A stretch of 64,000 nt of DNA, from positions 162,617-226,616 of the forward strand of contig JAJZTH010000002.1 in assembly GCA_021849075.1 (NCBI GenBank), read 5' to 3'. Every line of letters begins with the position of its first letter. The stretch's first letter is position 1. Of the stretch, positions 52,275 through 60,309 are shown in pieces. The translations under genes and the position numbers were made by a program. The stretch comes from Pseudomonadota bacterium (GTDB lineage Bacteria; Pseudomonadota; Alphaproteobacteria; Sphingomonadales; Sphingomonadaceae). The notes below the pieces were generated by a model. It searched no databases and had not been told where the DNA came from. It worked only from the letters and a program-made list of their open reading frames with translations.

Positions 52275-52904
52275 CTAGATGACGTACCGGCGCGTGAGCG
52301 GATCGCGCACACACGTTGCTTCATATTCGCGATGCCAGAGGGGGTCCGCCTGCCGCAGCAGGGTCGCCGATCTTGGATCAGGGCGAAAGCGCAATAGCAC
52401 GAGCGCCGGTGGTCTCCAATTCGTCCAGTCTGCACTCTGGCGCGCGGACCGGACGAAGCGCCGCAGCCAGCTCATGGCCGTAGAGCCACGGGCAGCGTCA
52501 TCATAACCCGGACGGGCGATTACGGCAATGGGCATTTGCCGGGCGATGCCGCGCCAGTCGCGCCACTGGCCAAATTGCGCCAGATTATCCGCGCCCATCA
52601 GCCAGATGAAGCGATGGCGGGGGTAGCGGCCGGTGAGCGCGCGGAGCGTGTCGACGGTGTAACGGGTGCGCAAATGCCGTTCGATTGCGGTGGCGCGAAT
52701 CGGGGCGCGACGGGCGACGCGCTGCGCCTGGGCGAGGCGGGCGGGCAGCGGGGCCATGCCCTTTGCGGGTTTGAGCGGATTGCCCGGAGAAACGAGCCAC
52801 CAGATTTCGTCGAGATCGAGCGCGTCTTTGGCGAAGAGCGAAATGGCGCGATGGCCGCCATGGGCCGGATTGAAGGAGCCGCCGAGCAGGCCGATCTTTT
52901 TCAT
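52275..52904 (-). CDS. nadD: Nicotinate-nucleotide adenylyltransferase
   Basis: A 209-residue nucleotidyltransferase of NAD synthesis. The start MKKIGLLGGSFNPAHGGH holds the nucleotide-binding G-S-F-x-P-x-H-x-G-H motif. FIWLMGADNLAQFGQWRDW is the nicotinate-nucleotide region and DPRSATLLRQ the C-terminal SxTxxR-like motif. ATG 52904 is chosen; a frame extends 16 codons upstream without family character. It opens the nadD-rsfS-rlmH group. Confidence 0.95.
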   Translation of the reverse strand: MKKIGLLGGSFNPAHGGHRAISLFAKDALDLDEIWWLVSPGNPLKPAKGMAPLPARLAQAQRVARRAPIRATAIERHLRTRYTVDTLRALTGRYPRHRFIWLMGADNLAQFGQWRDWRGIARQMPIAVIARPGYDDAARGSTAMSWLRRFVRSARQSADWTNWRPPALVLLRFRPDPRSATLLRQADPLWHREYEATCVRDPLTRRYVI

Positions 52905-53133
52905 GAAGCCGCCATGCCAGCGTCGAGGCGAAGCGGCAATGGTGGGCAGCAATGGCGCGCGGCAATGGCGGGAGTGATGAGTGCGCTGGCGACGGAAGAT
53001 CGCAGGCTTAACTTCGCATATTTCCCGCCGAATTGGACATTTCGAAACAAAATTGGGACATTAAATTACGCGCGGTGGGATTTGGGAAGCTGTCCTTTGT
53101 TTATAGGGCGGCCCGGTAAAATAGGACAGTCTT
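52905..53133. other. Intergenic region upstream of nadD with repeated GGACA motifs
   Basis: AATTGGACATT (53031-53041) and AATTGGGACATT (53051-53062) form a near-direct repeat. CTGTCCT (53090-53096) faces AGGACAG (53123-53129). The AT-rich 53020-53075 stretch is the likely nadD promoter region. No coding sequence is supported. Confidence 0.35.
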
Positions 53134-53307
53134 TCAGCAGCCCATCCCCACCCTGCGCCGCCGCTGATAGGGGATTTTGTTCAGCTTCGCGATCAGGTCC
53201 GCAAAGGGATCGTCGCGCAGGACCCGGTCCTGTTCGATCGGGGGCCGATCCGGGATCGGGACGGTGCGCCGCCGCAGCGGACGGCGCCCCAGCAGGGTCT
53301 TCCACAT
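53134..53307 (-). CDS. Small basic hypothetical protein (57 aa)
   Basis: From ATG 53307, with AGGAG six bases upstream, to TGA at 53134. It starts MWKTLLGRRPLRRRTVPIPD and ends IPYQRRRRVGMGC, with DDPFADLIAKLNKIPY in between. It is rich in Arg at both ends, with no membrane helix. The good ribosome binding site, isolated location and codon use support a real gene; it is not recognised. It may share a transcript with nadD downstream. Confidence 0.6.
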   Translation of the reverse strand: MWKTLLGRRPLRRRTVPIPDRPPIEQDRVLRDDPFADLIAKLNKIPYQRRRRVGMGC

Positions 53308-53414
53308 GATGCTCTCCTGTTTGCGACCATCGGAATTTTTGGCCGCTTATGGAGAGATACGCGGGGGAAGCGGGCTTGTTCCTGCCTTAATTACAGTGTG
53401 GCGGGTTGCGCAGG

Positions 53415-53451
53415 CCCACCCCCTAACCCCCGCACGCCAGCGGGAGAGGGG
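53415..53451. repeat. REP-like palindrome related to the DUF559 cassette ends
   Basis: Left arm CCCACCCCCTAACCCCCGC, loop ACGCCA, right arm GCGGGAGAGGGG. Read on the minus strand it has the same layout as the cassette ends at 711 and 1106: a CCCCTCYCC start, then a G-rich arm ending in GGGTGGG. No nuclease gene is attached here. It lies six bases past the rmuC stop. Confidence 0.55.
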
Positions 53452-53457
53452 ACGTTT

Positions 53458-54984
53458 TTACTCGGCGGCGGGCAGAGCCTTTGCCTCGTCGGACTGGGCG
53501 TCGCGGGCCAGCACCTCGAGCGGCTCCACCGCCTCAATTTCCTTGCCGCCGGTTTCGATGTTGAGATCGCGGAAACGCCGGGCGGAGGGAAGCACGCTGC
53601 GGTCGAAGCTGCCGACGAACTTGTTGTAATTGTCGACCGCGCTGGTGAGACCGGACCCCAGCCGCTTGAGGTGGCTGGCGGCCACCGCAAGGCGTTCATA
53701 GAGTTCCTTGCCCAGTTGCCCGACCTGTCGCGCCTGATCCTGCAGGCCGGCCTGCCGCCAGTGGCTGGCCAGCGTGCGGGCGAGGGGGAGGAAGGTGGCG
53801 GGGCCGCAGATGATGACGCGATTCTTGGCGGCGCGTTCCCACAGGTCCATGTCCGCTTCCAGCGCGGCGGTGACGAAATTGTCGCCGGGCACATACATGA
53901 TGACGAAGTCGGGCGCCTTGTCGAACTGTTCCCAATAGGCTTTGCGGCCCAGCGCGTCGGCATGGGTGCGCATGGCGCGGGCATGATCGAGCATATGCGC
54001 GTCGCGCAGCGCGGGATCGACCTGATCGACGGCGTTCAGATAAGCGACGAGCGAGCATTTGACGTCGACCACCATCTGCTGGTCGCCGGGCAGATTGATG
54101 ATGAAGTCGGGCCGCATCCGGGTTTCAGCGCCATTGGCTTCCACCGCGACCGAGACCTCCTCCTGAAAGTCCACGAAGGGGGATAGACCGGCGGTTTCGA
54201 TGAGATTCTTGAACTGCTGTTCGCCCCAGCGGCCGCGCGTCTTGGGCGCGGCGCGCAGGGCATTGACCAGCTTGGCGGTTTCCTCACGCACCTGACCCTG
54301 CCCCAGATGCACCTGCTGCACGGCTTCGCGCAGTTCGGCATAGCTGCCGACGCGATCCTTTTCGACGCGAGCGAGGCCCTCTTCATAGCGCTTCAGCGTG
54401 GTTTCGACCGGATTGAGCAAGGATTTGAGCTGCGCCTCGCTCTTTTCATTGGCCTGCGCAAAGCGCTGGTCGGCGCGGGTGAGGAACTGGCTCTGCGCCG
54501 ATTCGAGCAATTTGCCGCCGATCTCGCTGAACTGGGCGGAGAGTTGTTCCTTGGCGTCCTTGAGCGCGACGATCTGCGCTTCGAAGGCGCGGGTGCGCGC
54601 GTCAATATCGGATTTGAGGGCGGCGAGTTCCCGCAAGGCGGCTTCGCGTTCGGCCTGAATCGCGTCGATACGCTGGGCGGCGGCGTTCTGGAGAGCTTCC
54701 AGCTTTTCGCTGGCGGCATGCTGCACGGATTCCAGCCGCTGGTCGGCCGTGTGCAATGCTGCTTCGACGCGGGCGATCTGGACATTGGCCTGCGTCACCC
54801 GTTCCTGCTCCACCGCCAGTTCGGCGATGGCGGCGTTGCGCTGGGTCGTGGCGGTGTCGAGCTTCGTTGTCAGGTCGGCCTTTTCGGCGGCGAGCGGGGC
54901 CAGCGCCTTGCCCTTGAGCAGCCAGCCGACGGCAAGGCCGATCAGCAGCGCGATGACGATCAGAATGGCGGCCAGGCTGTCCAT
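53458..54984 (-). CDS. rmuC: DNA recombination protein RmuC
   Basis: A 508-residue protein. An N-terminal membrane helix (MDSLAAILIVIALLIGLAVG), a long coiled coil (about 35-200) and the RmuC nuclease-like core (about 225-440) with RGRWGEQQFKNLIETAGL, MRPDFIINLPGDQQMVVDVK and FVIMYVPGDNF. RmuC limits inversions between short repeats, probably as an endonuclease of the restriction fold. ATG 54984 follows a dispersed repeat; the upstream open frame merely translates that repeat. Confidence 0.93.
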   Translation of the reverse strand: MDSLAAILIVIALLIGLAVGWLLKGKALAPLAAEKADLTTKLDTATTQRNAAIAELAVEQERVTQANVQIARVEAALHTADQRLESVQHAASEKLEALQNAAAQRIDAIQAEREAALRELAALKSDIDARTRAFEAQIVALKDAKEQLSAQFSEIGGKLLESAQSQFLTRADQRFAQANEKSEAQLKSLLNPVETTLKRYEEGLARVEKDRVGSYAELREAVQQVHLGQGQVREETAKLVNALRAAPKTRGRWGEQQFKNLIETAGLSPFVDFQEEVSVAVEANGAETRMRPDFIINLPGDQQMVVDVKCSLVAYLNAVDQVDPALRDAHMLDHARAMRTHADALGRKAYWEQFDKAPDFVIMYVPGDNFVTAALEADMDLWERAAKNRVIICGPATFLPLARTLASHWRQAGLQDQARQVGQLGKELYERLAVAASHLKRLGSGLTSAVDNYNKFVGSFDRSVLPSARRFRDLNIETGGKEIEAVEPLEVLARDAQSDEAKALPAAE

Positions 54985-55010
54985 GGGATTTGCTTTAACC
55001 TCATTAGGCT

Positions 55011-55088
55011 CCGTTCGCCCTGAGCTTGTCGAAGGGCCGTTCTTCTTCAGAAGAAAGAACAGGGCTTCGACAGGCTCAGCCCGAACGG
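55011..55088. repeat. Intergenic inverted repeat (CCGTTCG family) between rmuC and the GlxA-type gene
   Basis: The left arm starts CCGTTCGCCCTGAGC at 55011 and runs to about 55035. The right arm (55064-55088) ends GGCTCAGCCCGAACGG. The arms differ at about three positions. Inside, GTTCTTC/GAAGAAAGAAC form a smaller stem. It shares its end sequence with the elements at 14596 and 9531. Confidence 0.75.
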
Positions 55089-55153
55089 GCAGGGGTAGGT
55101 TTATCAGAACGAAACGGGAACCTAAACGCCCCCCGCCTTCCCCGCAAGTCTGA

Positions 55154-56137
55154 TTACGCCGCTTGCGCGGATGGCGCGGCGAAGCGGGTGCGATAGTCGC
55201 CCGGCGACAGGCCGACGAGGCGATGGAACAGCTTGCGGAAGGCGGCGGCATCTTCATAGCCGACGCTCCAGGCGATCTGGTCGACGGTGCGCTTCGTGAA
55301 CTCCAGATGTTCGCGGGCGCGGGCGACGCGCAGATGCTGGACATATTCGATGGGGGTCATGGCGGTGGCCGCCTTGAACCGGCGCTGGAAGGTGCGTTCC
55401 TCCAGCGCGGCCTGCGCCGCCATTTCACCCACGCTGGTCGCCTTGGCTTCGCGTGCGGCGAGCCAGTGCTGCACCTTCAATATCGGTTCGTCGCCATGGG
55501 TAAGGCGCGGCAGGAAGCGGGCGAAATGCTTCTGCTCGCGCCCGGCCGTGTCGATCAGCAGGAATTTGGCGGTGTCGAGCATGACCGTCGGTCCCAGCAG
55601 CCGGTCGACCAGCCGCATGCCAAGGTCGGTCCAGGCCATCAGGCCGCCGGCGGTGACGATGTCGCCATCGTCGATGACGATGCGGTCGCAATCGAGCTTT
55701 ACCTTTGGGAAGCGGGTGCGGAACTGATCGGCAAACCACCAGTGGGTCGTCGCCGGTCGCCCGTCGAGCAGGCCGGTCGCCGCGAGCAGGAAGGCGCCGC
55801 CGCAGTTGGAGGCGAGCGTCGCGCCCTGCGCATGGCGATCGAGCAGCCATCGGGCATAGGGCGCGGCTTCCTGTGCGTCGGGCACGCCAGTCAGGCGACC
55901 GGGGACCAGCCATATGTCGGGCGTGCCGGGCAGTCCTTCATGCGTGTCCTGGCTGCGCGCGAAGCCGCCATCCTCCTGCATGCGCCAGTGGCTGACCCGC
56001 ACGACCGGGCCGCCATGCTGCACCGAAAATTGCCCGGCAATGTCAATCAGGTCGGTCATGCCATGGACCATCGCCTGCTGACAGTTGCGATAGAGCAGGA
56101 TGCCCACTTCGGCGCGGGGAAGGCGGGTGTCTGTCAT
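55154..56137 (-). CDS. GlxA/FtrA-type AraC-family regulator with DJ-1/PfpI domain
   Basis: A 327-residue regulator. The N-terminal glutamine-amidotransferase-like DJ-1/PfpI domain (about 5-190) has ASNCGGAFLLAATGLLDGR at the nucleophile position, and the C-terminal AraC HTH pair (about 215-320) has ALEERTFQRRFKAATAMTP and VGYEDAAAFRKLFHRLVGLS. ATG 56137 (MTDTRLPRAEVG) is chosen over an upstream TTG. It is divergent from the hydrolase-SDR-membrane protein genes and probably controls them, since direct repeats fitting an AraC dimer lie in between. Confidence 0.9.
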   Translation of the reverse strand: MTDTRLPRAEVGILLYRNCQQAMVHGMTDLIDIAGQFSVQHGGPVVRVSHWRMQEDGGFARSQDTHEGLPGTPDIWLVPGRLTGVPDAQEAAPYARWLLDRHAQGATLASNCGGAFLLAATGLLDGRPATTHWWFADQFRTRFPKVKLDCDRIVIDDGDIVTAGGLMAWTDLGMRLVDRLLGPTVMLDTAKFLLIDTAGREQKHFARFLPRLTHGDEPILKVQHWLAAREAKATSVGEMAAQAALEERTFQRRFKAATAMTPIEYVQHLRVARAREHLEFTKRTVDQIAWSVGYEDAAAFRKLFHRLVGLSPGDYRTRFAAPSAQAA

Positions 56138-56149
56138 GCCAAGGCCCTT

Positions 56150-56178
56150 TGTCGGAATCGGCCCGCTTAATGTCGGAA
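56150..56178. promoter_or_regulatory. Direct repeats, probable binding site of the AraC-type regulator
   Basis: TGTCGGAA at 56150-56157 and again at 56171-56178, start to start 21 bases (two helical turns), each followed by a CG-rich tail (TCGGCC, CCGCC). Tandem half-sites at this spacing are what AraC-family dimers bind. The site lies between the regulator start and the hydrolase gene. Confidence 0.55.
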
Positions 56179-56268
56179 CCGCCAATCCCGATCCTCCGTC
56201 ATCTCCCCTAATTCTGCAAGCACAGGGCGAGAGAGACGCTCTTCCAGATAGGGAAAGGGACTTTCATC

Positions 56269-57099
56269 ATGAGCAATTTTGTCACCACCAAGGACGGCAC
56301 CCGCATCTTCTACAAGGATTGGGGGCCGCGCGATGGCCAGCCGATCGTCTTTTCCCATGGCTGGCCGCTGTCGGCAGACGCCTGGGACGCGCAGATGCTG
56401 TTCTTCGCCAATCAGGGTTTTCGCACCATCGCCCATGACCGCCGCAGCCATGGCCGGTCGGATCAGGTGTGGGACAACAATAATATGGACCAATATGCCG
56501 ACGATCTGGCTGACCTGATCGGGACGCTGGACCTGAAGGATGTGGTGCTGGTCGGCCATTCGACCGGGGGCGGAGAAGTGACCCGCTATGTCGGCCGCCA
56601 TGGCACGAGCCGGGTCGCCAAGCTGGCGCTGATCGGTGCGGTGCCGCCGCTGATGCTGAAGACCGAAGCCAATCCGGGTGGGCTGCCGATCGAGGTGTTT
56701 GATGGCATCCGCAAGGGCACGTTCGACAATCGCAGCCAGTTCTTCAAGGATCTGACTATTCCCTTTTACGGATATAATCGCGACGGTGCGGTGATTTCCG
56801 AAGGCATTCGCGAAGAATTTTGGCGGCAGGGCATGATGGGCGGCCTCAAAGGGCAATTGGACTCGATCCGCGCCTTTTCCGAAAGCGATTTCCATGCTGA
56901 CCTCGCCAAGGTCGATGTGCCGACTTTGGTGCTGCATGGCGATGACGACCAGATCGTGCCGATTGGCGCGGCTGCTCTGTCCACCATCAAGATCGTTACG
57001 AATGCGGTTCTGATCGTGTATGAAGGCGCCGACCATGGGCTGACGCAGACGCATCAGGATCGGTTCAATGCCGACCTACTGGATTTCATCAACGGCTGA
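56269..57099 (+). CDS. Alpha/beta hydrolase, non-heme chloroperoxidase type
   Basis: A 276-residue protein. [14 protein letters not shown] is the oxyanion-hole region, Ser98 in [11 protein letters not shown] the nucleophile, Asp227 in HGDDDQIVP and His256 in EGADHGLTQ complete the triad. This is the layout of cofactor-free haloperoxidases/perhydrolases, which in vivo are probably esterases. AAAGGGA lies upstream of ATG 56269. It is the first gene of a set divergent from the AraC-type regulator. Confidence 0.93.
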   Translation: MSNFVTTKDGTRIFYKDWGPRDGQPIVFSHGWPLSADAWDAQMLFFANQGFRTIAHDRRSHGRSDQVWDNNNMDQYADDLADLIGTLDLKDVVLVGHSTGGGEVTRYVGRHGTSRVAKLALIGAVPPLMLKTEANPGGLPIEVFDGIRKGTFDNRSQFFKDLTIPFYGYNRDGAVISEGIREEFWRQGMMGGLKGQLDSIRAFSESDFHADLAKVDVPTLVLHGDDDQIVPIGAAALSTIKIVTNAVLIVYEGADHGLTQTHQDRFNADLLDFING

Positions 57100-57167
57100 C
57101 ATTTCCGATCTCGCTCGGATTTCGACAGACTCGGGACCGGACGGGATCGTTTCCAAGGAGACTTCCC

Positions 57168-57944
57168 ATGAGCAAAGACACCATTCTCATCACCGGCGCG
57201 TCGGATGGCATCGGCGCGGTCTATGCCGATCGTTTTGCAAAGCGCGGCGCCAATCTGATCCTGGTCGCCCGGCGGGCCGACAAGCTGGAGGCGCTGGCCG
57301 CCAGCCTGCGCGAAACCGGCGTCGGCGTCGAGGTGATCGCCGCTGATCTATCAAAGGCCGATGACCTTGCTCGGATCGAGGCGCGGCTGCGCGACGATGA
57401 CGCCATCACCGGTCTGATCAACAATGCCGGGATCGCCGGGGAGCAGGCGTTTACGCAGACGGACCCGGCCTATCTGACCGGCCTTATCGACCTCAACATA
57501 TTGGCGGTGACGCGGCTGTCCCGCGCGGTCGCGCCCCGTTTCGCGGCGAAGGAGTCGGGGACGCTGATCAACATCACGTCGGTCACGGCGCTGATGCCCG
57601 ATGGCTTCACCGCAGTCTATCCGGCGAGCAAAGCCTATGTGCTGGCCTTTACCGAGGCGTTGCAGGTCGAACTGGGCGGCAAGGGGGTGAAGGTGCAGGC
57701 GGTGCTGCCCGGCATCACCCGCACCGCCATCTGGACCGCCGAGCAAATCGCCAACATTCCGCCTGCGATGGTGATGGATGTGGAGGTGATGGTCGACGCG
57801 GCGCTGGCCGGGCTGGATATGGGCGAGCCGATCACCATACCCGCGCTGCCCGATAATGCGGACCTCGACGCCTATCTGGCGGCGCGGGCTGCGCTGCGGC
57901 CCAACCTGTCGCGCAAGGATGCGGCGGCCCGTTATCGGGGCTGA
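57168..57944 (+). CDS. Short-chain dehydrogenase/reductase
   Basis: A 258-residue classical SDR. The cofactor motif TGASDGIG lies at 9-16, NNAG at 85-88, and the catalytic Ser138, Tyr151 and Lys155 are in ITSVTALM and VYPASKAY. The Arg pair after beta-2 (LVARRADKL) suggests NADP(H). The substrate is unknown. AAGGAG precedes the ATG. It lies 68 bases after the hydrolase and is probably in the AraC-controlled set. Confidence 0.93.
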   Translation: MSKDTILITGASDGIGAVYADRFAKRGANLILVARRADKLEALAASLRETGVGVEVIAADLSKADDLARIEARLRDDDAITGLINNAGIAGEQAFTQTDPAYLTGLIDLNILAVTRLSRAVAPRFAAKESGTLINITSVTALMPDGFTAVYPASKAYVLAFTEALQVELGGKGVKVQAVLPGITRTAIWTAEQIANIPPAMVMDVEVMVDAALAGLDMGEPITIPALPDNADLDAYLAARAALRPNLSRKDAAARYRG

Positions 57945-57977
57945 TCTGCTCCCCTCTGGAAATCAAGGAGACGTGTC

Positions 57978-58490
57978 ATGATCCTGGGTCTTTCCGTTCC
58001 TGCCTTCATCGCGCTGCATGTCGCGATCAGCCTGATCGGCATCGGGGCCGGCTTGATCGCCCTGCCGGCACAGGCGAAGGGGCGTTTCCTGCCGGGCGTG
58101 CAGGCGGTGTTCCTCATCGCCACCTTGCTCACCAGCCTGACCGGCTTTCTCTTTCCTTTTCGCGGGTTCACGCCGGCGATCGGGGTTGGCATCCTGTCGA
58201 CGCTGGTGCTGATCGTCGCCTTCGTCGCGCTCTATGGGCTGAAGCTGCAAGGGCGGGCGCGGAGCGTCTATGCAGTGAGCGCCACCGCCGCCTTGTGGAT
58301 GAATCTGTTCGTGCTGGTGGTGCAGGGCTTCCTCAAGGTGCCGGCGCTCAACGCCTTTGCGCCGACCGGCAGCGAGCCGCCTTTCCTGGCCGCGCAGGGG
58401 CTGGTTCTGATCGGCATGATCGCGCTGGGCGTGGCGATCGTCCGTCAACCCAGCGCCGCGCGGAAGGCGGCCAGTCGATCGATCGCCTGA
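57978..58490 (+). CDS. Small polytopic membrane protein (170 aa)
   Basis: Five hydrophobic segments: SVPAFIALHVAISLIGIGAG, AVFLIATLLTSLTGFLFPF, IGVGILSTLVLIVAFVALYG, AALWMNLFVLVVQGFLKV and LVLIGMIALGVAIV. AAGGAG sits before ATG 57978. I do not recognise a named family with confidence. The position after the SDR suggests co-regulation. The 3' end overlaps the convergent aminotransferase gene by 46 bases. Confidence 0.78.
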   Translation: MILGLSVPAFIALHVAISLIGIGAGLIALPAQAKGRFLPGVQAVFLIATLLTSLTGFLFPFRGFTPAIGVGILSTLVLIVAFVALYGLKLQGRARSVYAVSATAALWMNLFVLVVQGFLKVPALNAFAPTGSEPPFLAAQGLVLIGMIALGVAIVRQPSAARKAASRSIA

Positions 58491-59620
58491 TCCAGCGTCG
58501 CGTCCGTCTTTGCAAAGCAGAGGCGGACAAGATGCGTGACGGGATCGGAAGGGTAGAAGGCGCTGATCGGGATCGCCGCGACGCCGGCTTCATCGATGAT
58601 GCGGTTGCAGAAGGTCACGTCGTCCAGCGCGATGCCGGACGCGGTCAGATCGATCGACAGGAACCAGGTGGCGCCGCTGGGGCGGACGACATAGCCGGCC
58701 TTTTCCAGCCCCGCCGCCAGCCGGTCGCGCGACGCCTGATAGGCGGCGCGCTGATCGTTCAGCCAGTCGTCGGGCCAGCTCAGCCCTTGCGCCACTGCCC
58801 ATTGCAGATTGGGCGGGGTGGTGAAGGTGAGAAACTGGTGGGCGCGGGCGAGCAGGGTGGCGATGGGCGGGGCGGCGCACATCCAGCCGACCTTCCAGCC
58901 GGTGACGGAAAAGACCTTGCCCGCCGACCCGATCTTGACCGTGCGGTCGCGCATGCCCGGAAAGCCGATCAGCGGGCGATGCGCCACGCCGTCATAGACG
59001 GTCTGTTCCCACACTTCGTCGCAGATGGCGGTCAGGTCATGGGCGACGCAAAGTTCCGCAAGCAGCGCCAGTTCCTCGTCGCGCAGGACGATGCCGGCAG
59101 GGTTCACCGGATTGTTCATCAGCAGAATGCGGGTGCGTGGGCCGATGGCTGCCTGCAGCGCGTCGCGGGTGACGCGCCAGTCGGGCGGGGTCAGACGCAC
59201 GACCTTCGCCACGCCGCCGACCCGCTCCACCAGCGGCAGATAGGCGTCGTAGAGCGGGGCGAGCATCAGCACTTCGTCGCCGGGCTTTACCAGCGCGAGC
59301 AGGCTGGCGGCGATCGCTTCGGTCGCGCCGGAGGTGACGATGACTTCCTGGGGGTTGAGGTCGATCTGCTGGTGGCGGGCATAATGGCCGGCGATCGCGC
59401 TGCGTAATTCCATCAGGCCGGGCATAGGGGGATATTGGCTGGATTTGGTCAGAAGCGCGTCGGCGGCGGCTTGCAGCACCTCTTGCGGTCCCGGTCCTTC
59501 GGGAAAGCCCTGTCCCAGATTGATCGCGCCGGTTTCGCGCGCGCGGGCGGACATATGTTCGAAGATGGTGGTCGGCATGTCCCGGTAGACGGGATGGCCC
59601 GGGGAATAGGTGTCGGTCAT
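58445..59620 (-). CDS. Class I/II PLP-dependent aminotransferase
   Basis: A 391-residue fold-type I aminotransferase. INLGQGFPEGPGP opens the substrate region; NNPVNPAGIV (Asn near 173) and AICDEVWEQTVYDG (Asp201, Tyr209) contact PLP, and Lys235 in KIGSAGKVFSVTGWKVGW binds the cofactor. The closest functional parallels are methionine or kynurenine aminotransferases (YbdL-like); the substrate cannot be set. ATG 59620 gives the usual N terminus. Confidence 0.9.
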   Translation of the reverse strand: MTDTYSPGHPVYRDMPTTIFEHMSARARETGAINLGQGFPEGPGPQEVLQAAADALLTKSSQYPPMPGLMELRSAIAGHYARHQQIDLNPQEVIVTSGATEAIAASLLALVKPGDEVLMLAPLYDAYLPLVERVGGVAKVVRLTPPDWRVTRDALQAAIGPRTRILLMNNPVNPAGIVLRDEELALLAELCVAHDLTAICDEVWEQTVYDGVAHRPLIGFPGMRDRTVKIGSAGKVFSVTGWKVGWMCAAPPIATLLARAHQFLTFTTPPNLQWAVAQGLSWPDDWLNDQRAAYQASRDRLAAGLEKAGYVVRPSGATWFLSIDLTASGIALDDVTFCNRIIDEAGVAAIPISAFYPSDPVTHLVRLCFAKTDATLDQAIDRLAAFRAALG

Positions 59621-59682
59621 GGCGGCAGGATGTTCCGCATGGCGGCGTGCGGGTCAAGCCGGACACGATATGAGCGGGGCGA

Positions 59683-59793
59683 CTATGGAATCGGACGCAC
59701 GCTGATCAGCGTATAGATGCCGATGACGATCCCGCCGCTGGCGAAGCCCAGCAGGAAACGGCGCACATCAGGCCAGAAGTCGGGACGTTCCAT
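59683..59793 (-). CDS. Tiny membrane protein (36 aa)
   Basis: The sequence is MERPDFWPDVRRFLLGFASG, then GIVIGIYTLISVRPIP: a polar N terminus, one hydrophobic helix and a short tail. GAGGT lies five to six bases before ATG 59793. The frame fits exactly between the aminotransferase and bactofilin genes. It is too short for family assignment. Confidence 0.55.
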   Translation of the reverse strand: MERPDFWPDVRRFLLGFASGGIVIGIYTLISVRPIP

Positions 59794-59883
59794 CGCGCAC
59801 CTCTTCCCATCAGAATGACGGCGGGGCGATAGCGCGTAGTGACGGCACGCGGCCAGTGACAAATATGGTTAGGTGCGCACGGG

Positions 59884-60309
59884 TCAGCCGGCGCTGTCGT
59901 TGGCGATCAGCTTGAGTTCGGCGGCGGGGGCTGCGCCGTCCTTATGGGCGAAGCGGCCCTCGATCCGGCTGCCCGCCGCAATGGTGATGGTGGCGTAGGT
60001 GACGTCACCGGTGATGCGGGCGCTGCTTTCCACCACCAGTTCGTCGGCGCTGATCGATCCATCGACAAGGCCCGCAAGGCGGGCGCTGCGTGCGACGACA
60101 TGGCCGGTGATCCGGCTGTCAGGTCCCTGCACCAGTGCGGCGCAACGGATATCGCCTTCCACCACGCCATCGACATGCAGGTCGACGGTGGCGGACAGGT
60201 CGCCGCTGATCGTCACATCGCTGCCGATCAGCGAGAAGGGCGTGTGCTTAGCCCCGGTCGCCGACATCGGCGAAACGGGCCGTGGCGATTTGCTGGACTT
60301 GGAGAACAT
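59884..60309 (-). CDS. Bactofilin (polymer-forming cytoskeletal protein)
   Basis: A 141-residue protein with the bactofilin right-handed beta-helix core (about 25-125): SLIGSDVTISGDLSATVDLH, VDGVVEGDIRC and ADELVVESSARITGDVTYAT, flanked by short disordered tails. Bactofilins polymerise without nucleotides and anchor cell-wall enzymes. The start lies 62 bases inside the M23 peptidase gene, so the two are translationally coupled and probably work together on cell-wall shape. Confidence 0.94.
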   Translation of the reverse strand: MFSKSSKSPRPVSPMSATGAKHTPFSLIGSDVTISGDLSATVDLHVDGVVEGDIRCAALVQGPDSRITGHVVARSARLAGLVDGSISADELVVESSARITGDVTYATITIAAGSRIEGRFAHKDGAAPAAELKLIANDSAG

